This document shows positions 9,021 to 17,962 of a stretch of DNA of 64,000 nucleotides, piece after piece. The notes under the pieces were generated by a model. That model searched no databases. It was not told where the DNA came from and saw only the letters and a program-made list of their open reading frames with translations. Source of the DNA: Promicromonospora umidemergens (GTDB taxonomy: Bacteria; Actinomycetota; Actinomycetes; Actinomycetales; Cellulomonadaceae); contig NZ_JAMTCT010000003.1 of NCBI RefSeq assembly GCF_024171995.1, positions 372,001-436,000 of the forward strand, in the 5' to 3' direction. The translations under genes were made by a program, and so were the position numbers. Position 1 is the stretch's first letter, and each line of letters opens with the position of its first letter.

Positions 9021-9131
9021 ATGCCCGAGGACGACGACAAGCTCCCCTTCCCTGTGCTCATGGTCGTGATCTTCGGCGTCGTGATCGCGGCGATCGTCAG
9101 CCTGCTCGTGTTCGTCGCGGTCTCGAGCTGA
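9021..9131 (+). CDS. Small single-span membrane protein (36 residues)
   Basis: A short gene with a very good ribosome site: AGGAGG at 9010-9015, five bases before the ATG at 9021. The product starts with an acidic MPEDDDKLPF head. A single hydrophobic helix follows (about VLMVVIFGVVIAAIV through FVAVSS), with no charged residue after Lys7. It is preceded by a perfect hairpin, flanked by the tnpB element on one side and the hydrolase on the other, and ends ~20 bases before the convergent hydrolase gene's stop. I do not recognise a family; the strong translation signal and clean membrane segment are what support it. Confidence 0.6.
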   Translation: MPEDDDKLPFPVLMVVIFGVVIAAIVSLLVFVAVSS

Positions 9132-9149
9132 CGGCTCCCGTCCACCTGC

Positions 9150-10019
9150 TCAGCTCTGGCTGTTCGGCTCTGGCTGCTCGGCCGGCGCCCGCAGAGCGCC
9201 GGCCCCTTCCTCGATGCGGTCCAGCCACTCGCTCACCAACGCCTCGAACAACCCTCGCTGCTCGAGGTGCAGCGCGTGGCCCGCGCGGTCGAGCACCGCG
9301 AAGGTGGCCCGCGGGTAGTGCTCGACCAGCTCCCACGCGTCGCGGTAGCCGGTGACCGAGTCCTGCCGCCCGACGACGATGAGCGCCGGCTTCTCGAACG
9401 GCACGGGCTCGACGGGAAAGCTCCCCGCATAGCGCGCCTCGACCCGCGCGACCACCTCGGGGTCGGCCGCTGCCAGCCCGGGGTCGGTCTCCTGCCGTGA
9501 GCGTGCCCAGGTCTCCTCGGTCTGCACCACGAGGATCTCCTCGGCGTCGCACGCCTCGGTGCCGACTCGCTCGGCGAGCTCCGGGTCGCGGACGAGCACC
9601 TGACGTGCGGGGAGCCGGCGCAGCTCGTGGCGCGGTTCGACCACGGTCACCATGACGGCCAGTCCGACCACCCGTTCCGGGTCGGCGGCGGCGAGCCCGC
9701 GCGCCAGATAGCCACCGTACGACTGGCCGACGACGACGTACGGGCCGTCCGGCACCAGTGCCTGGACCGCGGCCCGCAGGATCCGGAAGACGTCGTCGGT
9801 GCTCGCGACGCCGGGTGCCACCGTCCCGCCCATGCCCGGCAGGTCGACGTAGAAGCGACGCCACCCCGGCCGCTCCGCGAAGACCGGCTCGAACGCGCCG
9901 ACCATGAGCCGGTGATCCACCGGGAACCCGTGGACCAGGACTGCCGTGAGCACCCCGGGGCCTGCCGGCCCGTGCTCCACGTAGTGCACCCGGACCCCGT
10001 CAACCTCCACGTACGCCAT
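9150..10019 (-). CDS. Alpha/beta hydrolase
   Basis: This 289-residue alpha/beta-hydrolase begins MAYVEVDGVRVHYVEHGPAG. The oxyanion-region HGFPVDHRL and FYVDLPGMGGT fit the fold. The nucleophile elbow GQSYGG puts Ser at about residue 100; the acid is probably in VVGRQDSVTGYRD and the His in RAGHALHLEQ. Substrate unknown; haloalkane dehalogenase-, esterase- and epoxide-hydrolase-like members share this layout. The ATG at 10019 was chosen because the open frame upstream overlaps the MazG-like gene. It lies 26 bases downstream of that gene and is probably co-transcribed with it. Confidence 0.87.
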   Translation of the reverse strand: MAYVEVDGVRVHYVEHGPAGPGVLTAVLVHGFPVDHRLMVGAFEPVFAERPGWRRFYVDLPGMGGTVAPGVASTDDVFRILRAAVQALVPDGPYVVVGQSYGGYLARGLAAADPERVVGLAVMVTVVEPRHELRRLPARQVLVRDPELAERVGTEACDAEEILVVQTEETWARSRQETDPGLAAADPEVVARVEARYAGSFPVEPVPFEKPALIVVGRQDSVTGYRDAWELVEHYPRATFAVLDRAGHALHLEQRGLFEALVSEWLDRIEEGAGALRAPAEQPEPNSQS

Positions 10020-10045
10020 GTACGCCCCTTCCGTCAGCCCAGAGG

Positions 10046-10402
10046 TTAGACGGAGCCTCCGACATCCCCGATGCCGGCGATGTCCTCCGGCTGGACCAGG
10101 TGCCGCCAGCGGAACCACTTGCGCTCGAGCTCCTCGGGCAGGTCCACGTCGAACCGCCGGGCCACGAGCAAGAGCTGGGCCAGCGCGTCAGCGACCTCAC
10201 CGCGGAACGCGTCGCGCGTCTCGTCGTCGGACAGGCCGCGGTCCCGCGAACGGCCCGTCAGGTTGAGGAACGCCTGGGTCAGCTCGCCGACCTCTTCGTG
10301 GAGCTTCAGGACGAGCCAGTCGTCGGTGCGCTCCACCCCGTGCACCCGCGCGTAGACGCGGCTGATGATCTCGACTTCGTCGGAAAGATTCTTGAGGTCC
10401 AC
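10046..10402 (-). CDS. MazG-like nucleotide pyrophosphohydrolase-fold protein
   Basis: This protein of 118 residues, starting at the GTG at 10402 (VDLKNLSDEVEII), is all helical. The central LVLKLHEEVGELTQAFLNL and the later GEVADALAQLLLVARRF match the metal-binding E-x-x-E ... E-x-x-D arrangement of MazG-type NTP pyrophosphohydrolases, which clear non-canonical or excess nucleoside triphosphates. The open frame continues to 10618, but that extension is read through a repeat-filled intergenic region and does not look like protein. Confidence 0.75.
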   Translation of the reverse strand: MDLKNLSDEVEIISRVYARVHGVERTDDWLVLKLHEEVGELTQAFLNLTGRSRDRGLSDDETRDAFRGEVADALAQLLLVARRFDVDLPEELERKWFRWRHLVQPEDIAGIGDVGGSV

Positions 10403-10487
10403 GCCGCCGAGCGTGCCACAGCCGAGACGCTCACCCGGCCCGCGCGCCGCGCACGACCGGGGAGCATCGGGCGGTCGGGTGCCCGCG

Positions 10488-10685
10488 CGCCGAGCCGCAA
10501 GTTGCGCGTCGACGCTGCTGACCCAACCGCAACTTACCCAGCCAACGGCAACCACTGCCGACGTCGAACCGCAACCTACCTGTGCATCCGGGCGCCGATC
10601 CGCAAACAACACGTCCATCTGAACCCTGATGGACGAGGTTCTTGCGGCTCGGCAACCGAGACCACGCCCAACTTGCGGCTCGGCG
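10488..10685. repeat. Cluster of six short TTGCGG-type repeats in both orientations
   Basis: The ~300-base gap between glmS and the MazG-like gene holds six copies of a ~15-base motif, consensus TTGCGGNTCGGCG. Four are read on the minus strand (10488-10503, 10521-10535, 10562-10576, 10593-10607) and two on the plus strand (10641-10655, 10670-10685). Spacing is irregular (~27-48 bases). The two plus-strand copies share 13 identical bases with copy 1. There is no coding potential I trust in this gap. The repeats could be regulator sites or a dispersed repeat family. Confidence 0.65.
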
Positions 10686-10700
10686 CCCGGCCGCAGCCGG

Positions 10701-12602
10701 CTACTCCACGGTCACGGACTTCGCGAGGTTGCGCGGCTGGTCCACGTCCAGCCCTTTCGCGCTCGCCAGCGCCATCGCGAAGATCTGCAGCGGCACGACG
10801 GCCAGCAGCGGCTGGAGCAGCGTGGGCGCCTGGGGGATCCAGAAGATCTCGTCGGCGTACTTGCGCACCTCGTCGTCGCCGTCCTCCGCGATCACCAGGG
10901 TCCGTGCGCCGCGCGCCCGGATCTCCTGGATGTTCGAGATGATCTTGGAGTGCAAGGAGTCGCGCCCGCGCGGCGAGGGCACGACGACGAACACTGGCTG
11001 GCCCTCGTCGATCAGGGCGATCGGACCGTGCTTGAGCTCGCCCGCCGCGAAGCCCTCCGCGTGGATGTACGCGAGCTCCTTGAGCTTGAGCGCGCCCTCC
11101 AGAGCCACAGGGAACCCGACGTGCCGGCCAAGGAACAGCACCTTGTCGGACTTCTCCATGGACCGGGCGGTCGCACGCACGTACTCGCCGCGCTCGATGA
11201 CCGTCTGGATCTTGCGCGGCATGGCGCGCAGCTCGTCGAGCAGCGTCACGATCTCGTCGGGGAACTTGTTGCCCCGCAGCTGCGCCAGGTACAGGCCGAG
11301 CACGTAGGCGGCGGTGATCTGCGCGAGGAACGCCTTGGTGGAGGCGACGGCGATCTCGGGGCCCGCGTGCGTGTACAGCACGGCGTCGGACTCGCGCGGG
11401 ATCGTCGAACCGTGGGTGTTGACTATCGAGATGACCTTGGCGCCCTGCTCACGGGCGTGCCGCACGGCCATCAGGGTGTCCATGGTCTCGCCGGACTGTG
11501 TCACGGCCACGACCAGCGTGCGCTCGTCGACGATCGGGTCGCGGTAGCGGAACTCGTGTGCCAGCTCGACCTCGACGGGGATCCGGCACCAGTGCTCGAT
11601 CGCGTACTTCGCGACGTGCCCGGAGTAGGCGGCGGTGCCGCAGGCGACCACGATGATCTTGTTCACCGCGCGCAGGATCGACTCGTCGATGCGCAGGTCG
11701 TCCAGGACCAGCGCCCCTGCGGCGTCGGTGCGGCCGAGCAGGGTGTCTGCGACGGCCTGCGGCTGGTCGTGGATCTCCTTGTCCATGAAGGAGTCGAAGC
11801 CGCCCTTCTCGGCGGCGGCAGCGTCCCAGTCCACGGTGTAGCGCTTGGCCTCTGCGGGCTTGCCGTCGAAGTCGGTCACGGCCACCGACGTCGGCGTGAT
11901 CGTCACCACCTGGTCCTGGCCCAGCTCGAGGGCCTCCTTGGTGTGCGCGATGAACGCGGCGACGTCCGACCCGAGGAAGTTCTCCCCCTCGCCGAGACCC
12001 ACGACGAGCGGGGAGTCGTGCCGTGCGCCCACCACCGTCTCCGGCACGTCCGCGTGGACGGCGAGCAGCGTGAACGTGCCGTGCAGGCGACCTGCCACGA
12101 CCGTCATGGCCTCGGTCAGGTCCCCGGTCTCGCGGTACGCCTTGGCCACGAGATGAGCGGCCACCTCGGTGTCGGTCTCGGAGCGGAACGCCACGCCGTC
12201 GGCCAGCAGCTCGGCCTTGAGCTGGGCGAAGTTCTCGACGATGCCGTTGTGGATCACGGCGAGCCGGTCGCCGTCGGCCAGGTGCGGGTGCGCGTTCGCG
12301 TCCGTCGGACCGCCGTGCGTGGCCCAGCGGGTGTGGCCGATCGCAGCAGTGGCCTCGGGCAGCGGCTCCTGGTCGAGCGCCTCGATCAGGTTGGCGAGCT
12401 TGCCCGACTTCTTGGCCCAGGCGACGCCGTCCAGCCCCGGCGCGACGAGCGCGACACCGGCCGAGTCGTATCCGCGGTACTCCAGCCGGCGCAGCCCTTC
12501 GATGGCGACGGCGAGGGGCGTGCCCGACGGCGTGGCAGCACCTGAGGCGTTCCCGTCCGCCGTAGTCGCAGCAGTTCCCGTGTAACCCACAATCCCACAC
12601 AT
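10701..12602 (-). CDS. glmS: Glutamine--fructose-6-phosphate aminotransferase (isomerizing)
   Basis: Makes glucosamine-6-phosphate from fructose-6-phosphate and glutamine, the first step toward UDP-GlcNAc and peptidoglycan. The protein has 633 residues. The N-terminal glutaminase begins MCGIVGYTG with the catalytic Cys2, and two SIS sugar-isomerase domains follow (VACGTAAYSGHVAKY, TQSGETMDTLMAVR, VASTKAFLAQ). The C-terminus LAKSVTVE is canonical. A ~15-residue Ala/Gly/Thr-rich insertion after residue 9 is unusual. It is divergent from coaA; glmM lies 2 kb away, so the pathway genes are clustered but not in one operon. Confidence 0.97.
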   Translation of the reverse strand: MCGIVGYTGTAATTADGNASGAATPSGTPLAVAIEGLRRLEYRGYDSAGVALVAPGLDGVAWAKKSGKLANLIEALDQEPLPEATAAIGHTRWATHGGPTDANAHPHLADGDRLAVIHNGIVENFAQLKAELLADGVAFRSETDTEVAAHLVAKAYRETGDLTEAMTVVAGRLHGTFTLLAVHADVPETVVGARHDSPLVVGLGEGENFLGSDVAAFIAHTKEALELGQDQVVTITPTSVAVTDFDGKPAEAKRYTVDWDAAAAEKGGFDSFMDKEIHDQPQAVADTLLGRTDAAGALVLDDLRIDESILRAVNKIIVVACGTAAYSGHVAKYAIEHWCRIPVEVELAHEFRYRDPIVDERTLVVAVTQSGETMDTLMAVRHAREQGAKVISIVNTHGSTIPRESDAVLYTHAGPEIAVASTKAFLAQITAAYVLGLYLAQLRGNKFPDEIVTLLDELRAMPRKIQTVIERGEYVRATARSMEKSDKVLFLGRHVGFPVALEGALKLKELAYIHAEGFAAGELKHGPIALIDEGQPVFVVVPSPRGRDSLHSKIISNIQEIRARGARTLVIAEDGDDEVRKYADEIFWIPQAPTLLQPLLAVVPLQIFAMALASAKGLDVDQPRNLAKSVTVE

Positions 12603-12724
12603 GCGGGCGAGTCTAGCGAGGGTCCTGACTTGCCCCCATGACCAGGCTCACAAGCGGCCTCCCGCACACGCCGCGCGACGCCCCGCCGAGGCCGGTGGCG
12701 ATTCCCGCGGCTGGTTGGGGCACA

Positions 12725-13720
12725 ATGCTGCAGGTGGTTTCCCAGTTCCCGACGACGGATCACGGCGAGCATCTGCTGGCCCTCGCCTCGTCCTCGCCCT
12801 ACGTGGATCTCGACCGTGCGGCCTGGAGCCGGCTGTCGGCCTCCACTCCCCTGCCGCTGACCGACGAGGACGTCGAGCGTCTGCGGGGTCTCGGCGACCC
12901 CATCGACCTGGCCGAGGTCGACGCGATCTACCGGCCCCTGTCGCGCCTGCTCAACCTGTACGTGATGGCCACGGGCGGCCTGCACGACGCGACGTCCACC
13001 TTTCTGCACGAGGATCCGCCCCGCACGCCGTACGTCATCGGGGTGGCCGGCTCGGTCGCCGTCGGCAAGTCGACGACGGCGCGCGTGCTGCGCGAGATGC
13101 TCGCCCGCTGGCCGGAGACGCCGCGCGTCGAGCTCATCACGACGGACGGGTTCCTCTACCCCAACGCCGAGCTCGAACGACGCGGCCTGATGGAGCGCAA
13201 GGGTTTCCCCGAGTCGTACGACCGGCGCGCCCTGATCCGGTTCCTCTCCAGGATCAAGGCCGGCCGGGCCGAGGTGCGTGCACCCGTGTACTCGCACGTC
13301 ACCTACGACATCGTGCCGGGCGAGGAGCTGGTGGTCCGCAAGCCCGACGTGCTCGTCGTCGAGGGCCTCAACGTGCTGCAGCCCGCCCGTCCGTCGACCG
13401 TCGACGAGTCGACCGTCGCGGTGAGCGACTTCTTCGACTTCTCGATCTACGTGGATGCCCGCACGCGGAACATCCGGCAGTGGTACGTGGACCGGTTCCT
13501 CGAGCTGCGCCGTACCGCGTTCACCAAGCCCGACTCCTACTTCCGGCGGTACGCCTCGCTCTCCGACCAGGAGGCGACGGAGCGTGCCCTGAAGATCTGG
13601 GAGTCCATCAACGCGCCCAACCTCGAACGGAACATCATCCCCACGCGGGGCCGCGCGACGCTCGTCCTGACCAAGGGCTCCGACCACGCGGTGCAGCGGG
13701 TCCGCCTCCGCAAGCTCTGA
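12725..13720 (+). CDS. coaA: Type I pantothenate kinase
   Basis: Catalyses the ATP-dependent phosphorylation of pantothenate, the committed step of CoA synthesis. The P-loop is [17 protein letters not shown]. The family blocks [30 protein letters not shown] and [12 protein letters not shown] follow, and [13 protein letters not shown] lies near the end. I prefer the ATG at 12725 (331 residues). An ATG at 12638 would add 29 proline-rich residues and leave only ~35 bases to the divergent glmS start. acpS, a CoA-consuming enzyme, lies nearby, as in related genomes. Confidence 0.94.
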   Translation: MLQVVSQFPTTDHGEHLLALASSSPYVDLDRAAWSRLSASTPLPLTDEDVERLRGLGDPIDLAEVDAIYRPLSRLLNLYVMATGGLHDATSTFLHEDPPRTPYVIGVAGSVAVGKSTTARVLREMLARWPETPRVELITTDGFLYPNAELERRGLMERKGFPESYDRRALIRFLSRIKAGRAEVRAPVYSHVTYDIVPGEELVVRKPDVLVVEGLNVLQPARPSTVDESTVAVSDFFDFSIYVDARTRNIRQWYVDRFLELRRTAFTKPDSYFRRYASLSDQEATERALKIWESINAPNLERNIIPTRGRATLVLTKGSDHAVQRVRLRKL

Positions 13721-13790
13721 GCCCTCGGCCGCTGGCGTGCTCGTTGCGCCAGGACCGGACGGACAGGCACGACGGTCGCGCCCACGACAC

Positions 13791-14480
13791 TCAGGGTTCC
13801 GACGGCGGGACCGTGACCTTCGCGTCGGACGGGTCCGCCGAGGGCTCGGGCTCCTCGTCGAGGTGCCGGTACGAGAACCAGCCGACCACCTTGTCCACGA
13901 CGAAGCCCATCGCGACACCCAGCACCACGCCGATACCGATCGCCATGAGCGGGTCGTGGCCGAGCCACTGCGCCGCGACCAGGCCGATACCCGCCGAGTA
14001 GAGCGCCCACATGACCGCGGCGATCGCCGCGATGACCATGAACCGGCGGCGGGGGTAGGCGACGGCGCCCGCCGTCATGTTCACGGCGACCCGGCCGATC
14101 GGCACGTAGCGCGCCGCCAGGATGAAGGACGCCCCCCGGCGGGTCAGCGCCCGCTCCGCCCAGGCCACCGCCCGGCGCCCGCGCGGGCCTCGCAGGAACG
14201 GCACGCGCTCGGTGCCGATCATGTGCCCGATCTGGTAGGCGATCTGGTCGCCCACCCATGCTCCGGCCGCCGCCGTCAGGAGCACGAGCCACATCGACGG
14301 CGTGCCGGTGGTGTGCGCCGACACCGCCAGCGTGATCACGACGGACTCGCTGGGCAGCGGCGGGAAGAAGCCGTCGATGGTGGCGAACGCGAACATCGCC
14401 GGGTAGATCCACGGCGAGGCCGCCATGGCGAGGATCCAGGCCTCGGTGGCGCTCAGGACTGTGGAGATGAGTTCGAGCAC
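13791..14480 (-). CDS. DedA (SNARE-associated/VTT domain) family membrane protein
   Basis: This polytopic membrane protein has about 229 residues from the GTG at 14480 (VLELISTVLSATEAWI), which has GAGGT just upstream. The DedA signatures are FATIDGFFPPLPSESVVI, GAWVGDQIAYQIGHMIG and the R-x3-G-R region FILAARYVPIGRVAVNMTAGA. The family acts in lipid-carrier (undecaprenyl-phosphate/phosphatidylethanolamine) flipping and membrane homeostasis. The C-terminal tail after WFSYRHL is acidic and cytosolic-looking. An alternative GTG is at 14507. It is convergent with coaA. Confidence 0.88.
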   Translation of the reverse strand: MLELISTVLSATEAWILAMAASPWIYPAMFAFATIDGFFPPLPSESVVITLAVSAHTTGTPSMWLVLLTAAAGAWVGDQIAYQIGHMIGTERVPFLRGPRGRRAVAWAERALTRRGASFILAARYVPIGRVAVNMTAGAVAYPRRRFMVIAAIAAVMWALYSAGIGLVAAQWLGHDPLMAIGIGVVLGVAMGFVVDKVVGWFSYRHLDEEPEPSADPSDAKVTVPPSEP

Positions 14481-14702
14481 GGGACCTCGAGAGTCTCGGT
14501 CGAGCACTACCCGTCGACAGGCTCAGGGCGGCGCCCGGGGGCGGAGGACGGCACTTGTCAGTGCCTGCGGTCAGCCTACGCAAAGGGATCCCCTGAAAGG
14601 CATCAGGGGTCCCCCTGGTAGAACCCCGCTTCCCAAGGATTCACGGAGCGTTCACGCCTGCCGTGCCTGCCGCCACAACCTCGCGCGCCGGCACGGCACC
14701 GA

Positions 14703-16070
14703 TCACTGCAGTGCCAGCCGCTCCCGCACGACGGCGGCCAGGTCCTCAGCCACCTTGTCCGCCTCGTCCTGCCCTGGGGCCTCGACCATGACGCGCACCA
14801 GCGGCTCCGTGCCGGACTGACGCAGCAGCACCCGGCCGGTCTCCCCCAGACGTGCTGTCGCGTCGGCCACGGCCGCCTGGACGCCCTCGTCGGTACCCGC
14901 GCGCGACTTGTCCACACCCCGCACGTTGACGAGAGTCTGTGGCAGACGCTCGATCTGGCCCGCGAGGTCGGCCAGACGCTTGCCCGACGCCTTGACGCGT
15001 GCGGCGAGGTGCAGCGCCGAGAGCACGCCGTCGCCCGTCGTGGCGTGGTCGGCCAGGATGATGTGCCCGGACTGCTCGCCGCCGAGGCCGAAGCCCTTGG
15101 CGCGCATCTCCTCGAGCACGTACCGGTCGCCGACGGCGGTCTGCACCGTCGTGATGCCGCGCTCCCGCATCGCCAGGATCAGACCGAGGTTGCTCATCAC
15201 GGTCACCACGAGGGTGTCGCCCGGCAGGCGCCCCTCCTCCTGGAGCGCGCTGGCGAGGATCCCGAGGATCTGGTCGCCGTCCACGATGGCACCGGTGTGG
15301 TCGACGGCGAGGCAGCGGTCGGCGTCGCCGTCGAACGCGACGCCGAAGTCCGACTCGGACGCCACGACGACGGCCTGCAGCTGCTCCGGGTGCGTGGAGC
15401 CGCACTTCTCGTTGATGTTCCGGCCGTCCGGGCTGGCGTTCATCACCACGACGTCGGCGCCCGCAGCACGCAGCGCGTCCGGGCCCACCTCGCTCGCGGC
15501 GCCGTTGGCGCAGTCGAGAGCGATGCGCAGGCCCTCGAGCGGCCGGTGGTCGGGGGTGGTCCCGACGCTGTCGGTCAGGTGCCGCACGTAGCGCTCCGCG
15601 GCGGCCTGGCCGTCAGTGCGGATGCGCCCCACGTCCGCGCCCGTCGGCCGCTCCCACTCGTCGCCGAGCGTGGCCTGGATGGCGTCCTCGACGGCGTCGT
15701 CGAGCTTGAGGCCTCCCCGGGCGAAGAACTTGATGCCGTTGTCCGGCATCGGGTTGTGCGAGGCGGAGACCATGACGCCCAGGTCGGCCTCCAGCTCCGT
15801 CACGAGATAAGCCAGTGCGGGCGTCGGCAGCACGTTGAGCATCACCACGTCCACGCCAGCTGACGCGAGTCCCGCCGCGACGGCGCCCGCGAGGAACTCG
15901 CCCGAGGCGCGAGTATCCCGCCCGACGACCGCGCGCGGACGCGGCCCTAGCAGCTCACCCTGTGCCGTCAGCACGCGAGCGGCGGCGGCGCCCAGCTCCA
16001 GCGCCAGCTCCGCCGTGATGTCCTTGTTGGCGAGGCCCCGAACTCCGTCGGTGCCGAACAGCCTGACCAT
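14703..16070 (-). CDS. glmM: Phosphoglucosamine mutase
   Basis: Converts glucosamine-6-phosphate to glucosamine-1-phosphate on the way to UDP-GlcNAc. It has 455 residues from the ATG at 16070 ([17 protein letters not shown]). The phosphoserine loop [12 protein letters not shown] places the active Ser at 104. The Mg2+ loop [14 protein letters not shown], the sugar-binding [10 protein letters not shown] and the phosphate-binding [12 protein letters not shown] are all present. The frame extends to 16184, but the extra residues cross the rpsI terminator hairpin. It follows rplM-rpsI on the same strand, the usual actinobacterial arrangement. Confidence 0.97.
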   Translation of the reverse strand: MVRLFGTDGVRGLANKDITAELALELGAAAARVLTAQGELLGPRPRAVVGRDTRASGEFLAGAVAAGLASAGVDVVMLNVLPTPALAYLVTELEADLGVMVSASHNPMPDNGIKFFARGGLKLDDAVEDAIQATLGDEWERPTGADVGRIRTDGQAAAERYVRHLTDSVGTTPDHRPLEGLRIALDCANGAASEVGPDALRAAGADVVVMNASPDGRNINEKCGSTHPEQLQAVVVASESDFGVAFDGDADRCLAVDHTGAIVDGDQILGILASALQEEGRLPGDTLVVTVMSNLGLILAMRERGITTVQTAVGDRYVLEEMRAKGFGLGGEQSGHIILADHATTGDGVLSALHLAARVKASGKRLADLAGQIERLPQTLVNVRGVDKSRAGTDEGVQAAVADATARLGETGRVLLRQSGTEPLVRVMVEAPGQDEADKVAEDLAAVVRERLALQ

Positions 16071-16136
16071 GCCGGTTCTCCTCAGATCGTTCGGATCCCA
16101 CCGTAGTGGGCCTCCGGCGCTTACCAGAATGCAGAT

Positions 16137-16174
16137 GGCCCCGCTGAACAGTGTCGAAACTGTTCGGCGGGGCC
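16137..16174 (-). terminator. Terminator hairpin of rplM-rpsI
   Basis: Two 16-base arms (16137-16152 and 16159-16174) pair with one G-U wobble around a 6-base loop (GTCGAA). It lies 20 bases after the rpsI stop and ahead of glmM. There is no long U-tract, as is common in high-GC actinobacteria. Confidence 0.75.
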
Positions 16175-16193
16175 ACCCAGCCACGCGCTGGGA

Positions 16194-16679
16194 TCAGCGC
16201 TTGCTGTACTGCGGAGCCTTGCGGGCCTTCTTGAGACCGGCCTTCTTGCGCTCGACCTTGCGGTCGTCACGCCGGAGGAAACCGGCCTTCTTGAGCTCGG
16301 CGCGGTTCGCGTCCTCGTCGATCTCGTTCAGCGCACGGGCGATGCCCAGGCGCAGTGCGCCGGCCTGGCCCGACGTGCCTCCACCCGTGATACGGGCGAT
16401 GACGTCGAAGCGGCCCTCGACCTCGACCAGCTGCAGCGGCGAGTTCACCAGCTGCTGGTGCACCTTGTTCGGGAAGTACTCCTCGAGGGTGCGGCCGTTG
16501 ACCTTCCAGGTGCCGGTGCCGGGGACGAGGCGCACGCGCGCCACGGCCTCCTTGCGGCGCCCGAGGGCCTGAGCCGGGGCGGTGATGGACGAGCCGCGCG
16601 TTGCGGGTGCGGCAGTCTCGGTGGTGTAGTTGCTGGGCGTCTCTGCGCCCTGCTCGATTTCGACGGTGGTCTCGGCCAC
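16194..16679 (-). CDS. rpsI: 30S ribosomal protein S9 (uS9)
   Basis: A small-subunit head protein whose basic C-terminal tail ([12 protein letters not shown]) reaches the P-site tRNA. It is 161 residues from the GTG at 16679 ([10 protein letters not shown]). The conserved core starts at [18 protein letters not shown], with [22 protein letters not shown] in the middle. The first ~40 residues are an acidic, Thr/Ala-rich extension typical of actinobacteria. It lies 43 bases after rplM. Confidence 0.97.
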   Translation of the reverse strand: MAETTVEIEQGAETPSNYTTETAAPATRGSSITAPAQALGRRKEAVARVRLVPGTGTWKVNGRTLEEYFPNKVHQQLVNSPLQLVEVEGRFDVIARITGGGTSGQAGALRLGIARALNEIDEDANRAELKKAGFLRRDDRKVERKKAGLKKARKAPQYSKR

Positions 16680-16722
16680 TGTGGTGTCCTCGCGTCCTTC
16701 GCGTTGCGATCCGGCAGCGGCC

Positions 16723-17172
16723 TCAGGCCTGCTGCGAAACCTGGGTGATCTCGAACGGCTTGGCCTGCTGTGCCGTGTGCGGGTGCTCAGAGCCTGCATA
16801 GACCTTCAGGTGGGTCATCTGGTCCCGACCGAGCGAGGTCTTGGGAATCATGCCGCGCACAGCCTTCTCGACGGCGCGTTCCGGCTTGGTGTCCAGGAAC
16901 TCGCCGTACGGGGTGGCAGTGAGGCCGCCCGGGTAACCCGAGTGACGGTAGGCCATCTTGGTCTCGCGCTTGTTGCCGCTCAGCGCGACCTTGTCCGCAT
17001 TGATGATGATGACGAAGTCACCGCCGTCGACGTGCGGGGCGAAAGTCGGCTTGTGCTTCCCGCGCAGCAATATGGCGACCTGGCTTGCCAGGCGGCCCAG
17101 GACGACGTCGGTCGCGTCGATGACGTACCAGTCGCGCTGGACGTCGCCGGGCTTGGGGGTGTACGTACGCAC
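16723..17172 (-). CDS. rplM: 50S ribosomal protein L13 (uL13)
   Basis: An early-assembly large-subunit protein, 149 residues from the GTG at 17172 ([20 protein letters not shown]). Landmarks are [34 protein letters not shown] and [11 protein letters not shown], with [21 protein letters not shown] near the end. First gene of the rplM-rpsI operon, driven by the promoter at 17334-17363 with a leader of about 155 bases. Confidence 0.97.
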   Translation of the reverse strand: MRTYTPKPGDVQRDWYVIDATDVVLGRLASQVAILLRGKHKPTFAPHVDGGDFVIIINADKVALSGNKRETKMAYRHSGYPGGLTATPYGEFLDTKPERAVEKAVRGMIPKTSLGRDQMTHLKVYAGSEHPHTAQQAKPFEITQVSQQA

Positions 17173-17333
17173 GGTTCGTAACCTTTTCGTTTTCGGTGTC
17201 GTCGGGCGAGAAGCAGCGCCCGAAGAGTCAGGTCGTTGTGCGCGGGGGTCAGAATGACGTCCGGGCCGATCGTCAGCACTCGAGTGGGCTCGGTGCTGGC
17301 GCAAGACGTCGTGACAAAGCACAACGACTCATC

Positions 17334-17363
17334 AGAGTACCTGGCTGCTTCCCCGGGGGTCAA
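17334..17363 (-). promoter_or_regulatory. Predicted housekeeping promoter of rplM-rpsI
   Basis: On the minus strand a TTGACC -35 box (17358-17363) and a TACTCT -10 box (17334-17339) are 18 bases apart. Both match the housekeeping-sigma consensus well. Transcription would start near 17327, ~155 bases before the rplM start. Confidence 0.7.
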
Positions 17364-17453
17364 AGCGAGCCGGGTCTCGACGCCCGTCGAGGACCATGAG
17401 GTTCGACACGTCCGCCTGTGGCGTCCGCGCCGATCCGGTGTCACGGTAGGAAC

Positions 17454-17879
17454 ATGACCGAGGAAACCCCAGCCACCATGCCAGGACCGGACGGGCTCGC
17501 TGAGGGCGACACCGACCAGCTCCCCTCCGAGGACACCCTGCTCAACCGCGGCACGAAGGACCAGCTCGACGAGGGCTACTCCCCGCCCGACCGCCCCCGC
17601 AGCAACCACTGGGGCGAGACTGGCTGGGAGGAGCGGCACGGCGAGCCGATGGACCAGCGCCTGGGCGAGGAGGAGCCGGACGTCTGGCAGACCGACCCCC
17701 TCGACCGCGCCGACACGTCGCGCGCCGGACGGCTCGTGTCGGACCCCGACGCGGACCCTGGCAGCTACGCCGGCGAGGACGGCAACCGCGAGAACGACGT
17801 GTACGGGACGGACGCGGGCATCGACGGCGCGGGAGCGAGCGCCGAGGAGGCAGCGGTCCACTGGGTCGAGGAGCCCTGA
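17454..17879 (+). CDS. DUF5709-like acidic hydrophilic protein
   Basis: This 141-residue protein is rich in Asp, Glu, Gly and Pro, with no hydrophobic segment; it is probably cytosolic and partly disordered. Motif-like stretches are SEDTLLNRGTKDQLDEGYSPPDRP, NHWGETGWEERHGEP, LGEEEPDVW and RAGRLVSDPDADPGSYAGEDG. These match what I know of the actinobacterial DUF5709 family, whose function is unknown. GGTAGGAAC precedes the ATG at 17454. It is divergent from rplM and convergent with truA. Confidence 0.75.
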   Translation: MTEETPATMPGPDGLAEGDTDQLPSEDTLLNRGTKDQLDEGYSPPDRPRSNHWGETGWEERHGEPMDQRLGEEEPDVWQTDPLDRADTSRAGRLVSDPDADPGSYAGEDGNRENDVYGTDAGIDGAGASAEEAAVHWVEEP

Positions 17880-17962
17880 CCGGGGACGCGACGTAGCCGT
17901 CTCGCTGGCTGGCTCGTCGAGGTCCCCACGGGAGCTCGACGGGCTCGGCCAGGGCCGTCGGT

